Below, in pieces: positions 59,526 to 64,000 of a stretch of DNA of 64,000 nucleotides (position 1 is the stretch's first letter; the number at the start of each line of letters is the position of its first letter). The position numbers were made by a program, and so were the translations under genes. Origin of the DNA: Phycisphaeraceae bacterium (GTDB lineage: Bacteria; Planctomycetota; Phycisphaerae; Phycisphaerales; UBA1924). The stretch lies in the NCBI GenBank assembly GCA_019636625.1, contig JAHBXE010000008.1:62001-126000 (forward strand), given 5' to 3'. The notes under the pieces were generated by a model, which saw only the letters and a list, made by a program, of their open reading frames with translations, made no database searches and was not told where the DNA came from.

Positions 59526-61255
59526 GGGGGTGTGAGCTCAAAGACGGCCGCGGCACGCGGGGCGAGGTTTCGGACGGTGAGGCTGTCGAACGCACCCTTG
59601 TCGTCCGCCGCGAACTCGGGAATAGTCGCGCGTCCGAGCACATCCTTGCCTGTGACACGTGCGCGAAGAGCTGAACCTTCCGCCGCGAGCGTGCACTGAT
59701 CGACCGCTTCGGAACCAAGGTTCACCACGATGAGAAGGTGGTCCGTTCGTGGTCTCGCTTCGCCAAACTGCGAACCAGGGCCGCCGGCGGACATCATGCG
59801 GGTGGTCCGATGTCGGTACATCGCAACGATGTGCGGATTGTCGGCCTTGACCATCCGCGTGCGACCGGACGCCAGGCCTGGGTACTTGTTTCTCAGTGCA
59901 ATCAGGCGGCAGTAGTAGCGGAGCAGCGACTCGGGGTCCGAGGCCTGCGTTTCGACGTTGACGTTCGCCGCATCCGCGTTCACCCGTGCCCAGGGCGTTC
60001 CGGTGGTAAAGCCCGCGGCGGGCCCGGGCGTCCACTGCATCGGCGTCCGCAGTTGCTCATCCGGCTTGTCGCCGGTCATACCGATCTCCTCGCCGTAGTA
60101 GATGAACGGGACGCCGGGGCCAAGCAGCAGCAACGCCGCGGCGGCCTTCATCGCACCGACATCCCCCTTGAGCCGGGTCATGACGCGGGTTTGGTCGTGG
60201 TTTGAGAGGAATCGTCCATACTGGTTCGGCGGAAAGAGGGCAAGGACCCGTTGCTGGGCCGCGAGGAAGGCCTCGGCGCGACCCGAAGCGACGGACACGA
60301 TCATGGCCTCCGCCAGGGAGAACTCGAAGGCCAGATCCATGCCTGAGCCGACGTACGCGGCGACCTTGTCGCTGTCATCCCAGACTTCGCCGATGGCGAG
60401 CGCATCAATGTTCGAACCCTTGAGGTTGAGGTGCCAGTCCGCCAGCCACTTGTGGGTGGAGGGCGTATTCTGCTGGACCTGTCCCTCCTCGATGAGATGC
60501 CGCACCGCGTCGAGACGTACGCCGTCCGCGCCGTACACACTGACCCACGTTCGGGTGATCTCGTTCATGGCGTCGGTCACGGCGCGATGACGGAAGTTGA
60601 GGTCGGGCATGGTGGGCGAGAAGAGGCCGTAGTAGTACCGCTCCGCAACGGTCGGACCCGCGGGGGGAAGGCGGTGCCAGACGCGCTGGTTCCAGGGCCC
60701 GCGCCATCCGGGGTCCTTGTCGGCCCAGATGAACCAGTCGTGGAACGGGGAGGCGGGATCGGCAGCCTTGACGAACCAGTCGTGGCGGTTTGAACAATGG
60801 TTCAGCACGAGATCGACAATGATGCGGATCCCCCGGCGATGGCACTCGCCGACAAGCCGCTTGAAGTCATCGACGGTACCGATCTGAGGGTGGACCTCAA
60901 AGTAGTCGGTCACGTCGTAGCCGTGGTACGAGGGTGAAGGGTAGAACGGAGTGAGCCACATCCCGCCGATGCCCAGGTCTGTGTCGGTGTCCGGATTGCC
61001 GTCGTTGAGGTAATCCAGCTTCTCTAGAATGCCCTGCAGGTCGCCGACGCCGTCACCCGCGAGCGGGCCCCGCGTCGAATCGGCGAACGACCGGGGGAAG
61101 ATCTGGTAGAACACCGTGTCGTTCCACCAGTTGACGCGGTCGGGGCCGCGGCGGGGGGCGAGCAAGTCCTGCGGCCCGCGATCGGGCGGGGTTCGCTGCT
61201 CGGCGGGTTGGCCAAGGGCGATGTGGGCCGCGACAAGCAGAACAACCAGGTTCAT
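59522..61255 (-). CDS. Exported GH13 alpha-glucan-active enzyme
   Basis: A 577-residue secreted alpha-amylase-superfamily protein. A signal peptide (NLVVLLVAAHIALGQ) is followed by the (beta/alpha)8 catalytic domain: WWNDTVFYQIFPRSFAD, region I DLVLNHCSNRH, region II GVRLDAVRH with the nucleophile Asp, region III AIGEVWDDS with the acid/base Glu, region IV FLSNHDQTR with the third Asp, then a C-terminal beta domain. The ordering and YYGEEIGMTGDKPDEQLRTPMQW resemble alpha-glucosidase / oligo-1,6-glucosidase / trehalose-synthase-type members. The start at 61255 is the Met of the signal peptide; ~46 upstream in-frame residues are shadow. It forms a unit with the MFS gene (35 nt upstream) and the VOC gene (overlapping). 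Confidence 0.9.
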   Translation of the reverse strand: MNLVVLLVAAHIALGQPAEQRTPPDRGPQDLLAPRRGPDRVNWWNDTVFYQIFPRSFADSTRGPLAGDGVGDLQGILEKLDYLNDGNPDTDTDLGIGGMWLTPFYPSPSYHGYDVTDYFEVHPQIGTVDDFKRLVGECHRRGIRIIVDLVLNHCSNRHDWFVKAADPASPFHDWFIWADKDPGWRGPWNQRVWHRLPPAGPTVAERYYYGLFSPTMPDLNFRHRAVTDAMNEITRTWVSVYGADGVRLDAVRHLIEEGQVQQNTPSTHKWLADWHLNLKGSNIDALAIGEVWDDSDKVAAYVGSGMDLAFEFSLAEAMIVSVASGRAEAFLAAQQRVLALFPPNQYGRFLSNHDQTRVMTRLKGDVGAMKAAAALLLLGPGVPFIYYGEEIGMTGDKPDEQLRTPMQWTPGPAAGFTTGTPWARVNADAANVNVETQASDPESLLRYYCRLIALRNKYPGLASGRTRMVKADNPHIVAMYRHRTTRMMSAGGPGSQFGEARPRTDHLLIVVNLGSEAVDQCTLAAEGSALRARVTGKDVLGRATIPEFAADDKGAFDSLTVRNLAPRAAAVFELTPP

Positions 61256-61289
61256 CCGGGGAGCGTATGCGTGGTTCACCCGACATTGA

Positions 61290-62573
61290 TCACGTCGTGC
61301 CCGGCTGCGGCGCAGGATCCGATTCATCCGGCGCCTCGCGGACGGTTCTGGGCATTCGACCCCACACCGCGAAGATGGGGAGGAGGCAAACAAGCGCCAA
61401 GACCGCGCCGATCAGGAACGGGACACCGCCGCCGCGCTGCGGCAAGTGGAACGGGGGATTGGGCGATGTGAAGACGCGGAAGGAGAGGGTGGCGATCAGC
61501 GGGCCCAGGACCTGGGCGATGCTGTTGAGCCCGGCAAGACCGCCCTGGAGCCGGCCTTGCTCGGAGGGGGAAATGGCCTTGCTCATGATGCCCTGCGCCG
61601 CGGGCCCCGCCAGGCCGCCCAATGCCGCCAGCGCGATGATCGCGTAGATCATCCATCCGTGAGAGGCTAGACCGTACCCGATCAGGGAAAAGAACGCGAT
61701 GACGATGCCCCCGACGAGGCAGAGACGCTCGCCAAGGGCGGGGATGAGCCGCCGGGCCAAGCCCCCTTGCACGATCGCGGCCGTGACGCCGACGATGCAG
61801 AGCGATGTGCCGACGTGGATTGGCTCCCACTTGAATCGGAAGCTCATGGAGAGGTTCCACGTGCTGTGCAGGCCAAACTGGCCGAGGTTGAAGATGAAGA
61901 AGGAGGCGGCAAGCGCCGCGACGATGCGGTGCGTGGAGAGCCAGTGCAATGAAGAGAACGGGTTGGCCTTGCGCCAGGAGAAAGCCGAACGGTGCTCTTT
62001 CGGGAGCGACTCGGGCAGGACGAAACACCCGTACAGCCAGTTGAGGAGCGTGACCGTGCCGGCCGCGATGTAGGGAACGTGGACGCCGTACTGCCCCAGG
62101 ATGCCCCCGGCCATCGGACCGACGACAAAGCCAAGGCCGAAGGCAGCGCCGATGATGCCAAAGCCGGCGGCTCGCTTCTCCGGCGGCGTGATGTCCGCGA
62201 TGTAGGCGCTGCAGGTGGGGATGGTGGCGCCCGTGAGGCCGTTGATGGCGCGGGTGATGAAGAGCACGGTGAGGTTCGGGCTGAAGGCGGCGATGAAGTA
62301 GTCGATGCCCGAACCGAGGAGGGAAAACAGGATGACCGGCCGACGACCGACCTTGTCGGAGAGCGACCCGAGGATCGGGGCAAAGATGAACTGCATCGCC
62401 GCGTAGGTGGCCATCAGCGCGCCGACAGCCAGCGAGGCCTGGCTCTCATCGCCCAGTTCCTTCAGGCCCATGACCTTGGCGATGAACTTGGGCGCGACGG
62501 GAATGAGCAGGCCGAACCCGAGCACGTCGAGAAAGACGGTGATGAAGATGAGGATGAGCGTGGGGCGGCGCAT
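61290..62573 (-). CDS. TetA/TCR-like MFS transporter
   Basis: A 427-residue 12-helix major facilitator of the TCR/DHA1 kind. It has ILIFITVFLDVLGFGLLIPVAPKF (TM1), the GSLSDKVGRRPVILFSLLGSGIDYF motif-A loop, and TRAINGLTGATIPTCSAYIADITPPEKRAAGFGIIGAAFGLGFVVGP, which is strongly TetA-like. The substrate here need not be tetracycline; sugar or drug export is equally possible. The Met at 62573 is the start; the long in-frame extension to 62879 runs through the thiC riboswitch on the other strand. Three ATACCG half-sites lie 21-45 nt upstream. First gene of the MFS-GH13-VOC unit. Confidence 0.87.
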   Translation of the reverse strand: MRRPTLILIFITVFLDVLGFGLLIPVAPKFIAKVMGLKELGDESQASLAVGALMATYAAMQFIFAPILGSLSDKVGRRPVILFSLLGSGIDYFIAAFSPNLTVLFITRAINGLTGATIPTCSAYIADITPPEKRAAGFGIIGAAFGLGFVVGPMAGGILGQYGVHVPYIAAGTVTLLNWLYGCFVLPESLPKEHRSAFSWRKANPFSSLHWLSTHRIVAALAASFFIFNLGQFGLHSTWNLSMSFRFKWEPIHVGTSLCIVGVTAAIVQGGLARRLIPALGERLCLVGGIVIAFFSLIGYGLASHGWMIYAIIALAALGGLAGPAAQGIMSKAISPSEQGRLQGGLAGLNSIAQVLGPLIATLSFRVFTSPNPPFHLPQRGGGVPFLIGAVLALVCLLPIFAVWGRMPRTVREAPDESDPAPQPGTT

Positions 62574-62593
62574 GCGCGGGTGAAGGGGGAATG

Positions 62594-62618
62594 ATACCGG
62601 TCGTCGGTATGAATACCG
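62594..62618. promoter_or_regulatory. Cluster of ATACCG half-sites (candidate operator)
   Basis: ATACCG (62594-62599), its inverse CGGTAT (62605-62610) and again ATACCG (62613-62618) give two overlapping dyads, including the palindrome CGGTATGAATACCG. It is centred ~35 nt upstream of the MFS start and 45 nt before the thiC riboswitch, in an otherwise GC-rich divergent promoter region. A dimeric repressor for the transporter is possible; none is encoded nearby. Confidence 0.4.
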
Positions 62619-62661
62619 ATTCACACGGCCAACGCCGGAGCCGAAGCCCCTATAGTCCCCG

Positions 62662-62746
62662 GTTCGCTCGGGGCGCGGCCGCGGAAAGGCCGCTGAGATG
62701 CACCCGTTGAACCTGATCCGGTTCGGACCGGCGGAGGGAAGCGTAC
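62662..62746 (+). ncRNA. TPP riboswitch (THI element) controlling thiC
   Basis: It matches the THI-box consensus: CTCGGGGCGC, CTGAGATGCACCCG, TTGAACCTGATCCGGTTCG and ACCGGCGGAGGGAAG in order. The P1 helix pairs GTTCGCT (62662-62668) with AGCGTAC (62740-62746), ending next to the ATG at 62747. The only Shine-Dalgarno, GGAGGGA, lies inside the conserved 3' part of the aptamer, so TPP binding should block ribosome access directly. No expression-platform terminator is present. Confidence 0.95.
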
Positions 62747-64000
62747 ATGTTGACCCGTTTTCGATTGCCCGTGCACGGCGCCGCCAATCCAGGCCGCACC
62801 GCCGGCGCCACCACCCCCGGCTCCTTCGCCATGGCCCCCGATGTCGGCGGCCCGCTGATGTTCGCCTCACCGGATACACCGGGCATGCCCGCGCCGAGCA
62901 CGAAGACCGCGTGGGACTTCATGCCGGATGGGTGGCGTGTTCAGTTCATCCCCAAGGCCGCGACGCTCCCGACGGATCGCTCGCCCTTCAGCCCGCAACA
63001 TTTGCTCCGCGTGTTCGCCACCGCCCGAGGCGACACCGTGTTCGTCGATCATCCGCGCGAGTTTGTTCCCATCACCCAACTCGAGCACGCACGCCTGGGC
63101 ATCATCACGCCGCAGATGCGCCGCGTCGCCGAGCGCGAGCCCCACTTCGAATCACTCTTCCCCGGTCGCGCGGCGGAGGCCGTTCGCGATGAAGTCGCCG
63201 CGGGCCGCATGGTCATCCCCGCGAACGTCAACCACCTCAAGCACCGCCTTGACCCGATGTGCATCGGGCGCGCCAGCCGCACGAAGATCAACGCCAACAT
63301 GGGCGCCTCCCCGGTCTCTTCCGGCACACACGAAGAACTCGAGAAGCTCGACTGGGCCGTCAAGTGGGGCGCGGACACGGTCATGGACCTCTCCACCGGC
63401 GGTGACATCGACGCCTGCCGCGAGGCCTTCTGCCGCCACTCCACCGTCCCCATCGGCACCGTTCCGATCTACTCCATGATCATCGGGAAGAAGATCGAGG
63501 ACCTCGACTGGCCCACGATCGAGGCCTCGCTCCACCACCAGGCTCGCCAGGGAGTCGACTACTTCACCATCCACGCCGGCGTCCGGCGCGCCCACCTCAA
63601 GCACGTCAAGAACCGCGTCATCGGCATCGTCTCCCGTGGCGGCTCCCTGCTCGCCAAGTGGATGCTCGTCCACAACAAAGAAAACCCGATGTACACGCAC
63701 TGGGAGGACATTTGCGACATCCTCCGCCAGTACGACGTCACCTTCTCCATCGGCGACGGTCTCCGCCCCGGCGGCCTGGCCGACGCAACCGATGCCGCGC
63801 AACTCGCGGAACTCGAGACCCTGGGTGAACTCACGGAGCGAGCGTGGCGCCGGGGTGTGCAAGTGATGATCGAGGGCCCCGGCCACGTTCCTTTCGACCA
63901 GATCGAGTACAACGCCAAGATCCAGCGCTCGCTTTGCCACGGGGCGCCGTTCTACGTCCTCGGCCCGCTCGTCACCGACATGTTCCCCGGTTACGACCAC
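62747..64000 (+). CDS. thiC: Phosphomethylpyrimidine synthase ThiC (5' part)
   Basis: A radical-SAM-like Fe-S enzyme converting aminoimidazole ribotide to HMP-phosphate for thiamine. The frame runs from 62747 to the right edge with no stop (418 codons). It has an N-terminal segment with [12 protein letters not shown], then [15 protein letters not shown] and the conserved core: [109 protein letters not shown] and [11 protein letters not shown]. The C-terminal Cys motif for the cluster lies beyond the window. It is controlled by the TPP riboswitch immediately upstream and is divergent from the MFS transporter. Confidence 0.96.
   Translation, partial: MLTRFRLPVHGAANPGRTAGATTPGSFAMAPDVGGPLMFASPDTPGMPAPSTKTAWDFMPDGWRVQFIPKAATLPTDRSPFSPQHLLRVFATARGDTVFVDHPREFVPITQLEHARLGIITPQMRRVAEREPHFESLFPGRAAEAVRDEVAAGRMVIPANVNHLKHRLDPMCIGRASRTKINANMGASPVSSGTHEELEKLDWAVKWGADTVMDLSTGGDIDACREAFCRHSTVPIGTVPIYSMIIGKKIEDLDWPTIEASLHHQARQGVDYFTIHAGVRRAHLKHVKNRVIGIVSRGGSLLAKWMLVHNKENPMYTHWEDICDILRQYDVTFSIGDGLRPGGLADATDAAQLAELETLGELTERAWRRGVQVMIEGPGHVPFDQIEYNAKIQRSLCHGAPFYVLGPLVTDMFPGYDH

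Noticed and set aside
62579..62879. N-terminal extension of the TetA-like transporter to 62879
   Set aside because: It would read antisense through the TPP riboswitch and the start of thiC and has no helix or family features.

Overview
The window is high-GC bacterial chromosome that reads as a planctomycete, most likely class Phycisphaerae. Supporting signs: a secreted protein ending in a PEP-CTERM-like tripartite tail (V-P-T-P, hydrophobic helix, RRRR; 22492-23541); two secreted proteins with dockerin-like NCDGST / NDFxCFLxxF repeats (45656-47098, 47167-48478); a type II/IV secretion ATPase fused to an FHA domain (48757-50403); and LpxK together with a secretin, which imply an LPS-type outer membrane. 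Two small membrane proteins with planctomycete-style CPxC zinc ribbons fit the same picture. No rRNA, tRNA, insertion sequence, phage or CRISPR was seen.

Layout. 1-4.8 kb: 3' end of atpD with its terminator, a SnoaL-like protein, a LysR regulator and an exported alpha-L-fucosidase. 5-19 kb: a surface-glycan / unusual-sugar region. A reverse-strand run (19038 down to 10359) reads GT2, glucose-1-phosphate cytidylyltransferase (rfbF), SDR epimerase/dehydratase, two C-methyltransferase-like enzymes, PIG-L deacetylase, GT4 and FkbM methyltransferase. Two more methyltransferases and a large ConA-like protein of unknown family lie beside it. 19-25 kb: L-2-hydroxyglutarate oxidase, a lone CoA-transferase subunit A, nrdR, the PEP-CTERM protein, and a PadR-controlled membrane protein carrying a secretin-type N-domain. 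25-30 kb: pbp2-rodA-rsmG. 30-38.5 kb: small membrane proteins, thrS with an attenuator leader, and a long secretin. 39-45.6 kb: coaX, an MnmE-like GTPase, a TPR-like protein, an RluA-family pseudouridine synthase and serS. 45.6-57.9 kb: secreted proteins, FHA-GspE, a phosphatase-superfamily protein, MFS, nitrilase, Maf, lpxK, a pseudopilin and an Arg/Gly-rich secreted protein. 57.9-64 kb: msrBA fusion, VOC protein, exported GH13, TetA-like MFS, and thiC behind a TPP riboswitch.

The strongest undescribed signal is the thrS leader (31737-31837). A 10-residue reading frame holds five consecutive threonine codons. It is followed by mutually exclusive 1:2, 2:3 and 3:4 stems, the last being an intrinsic terminator that ends 25 nt before the thrS start. 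This has every part of a classical ribosome-mediated attenuator, here on an aminoacyl-tRNA synthetase gene in a planctomycete-like genome.

Other points: an in-frame repeat insertion inside the pseudouridine synthase gene; a C9 tract that frameshifts the C-terminal repeat of an FG-GAP protein; a PadR / permease-prefix / secretin-N-domain gene pair; the sugar cluster with three related methyltransferases but no rfbG or rfbH; and a coaX/GTPase pair with degenerate active-site motifs. Start codons were moved inward wherever upstream reading frame looked like non-coding shadow or a Shine-Dalgarno sequence favoured a later start.
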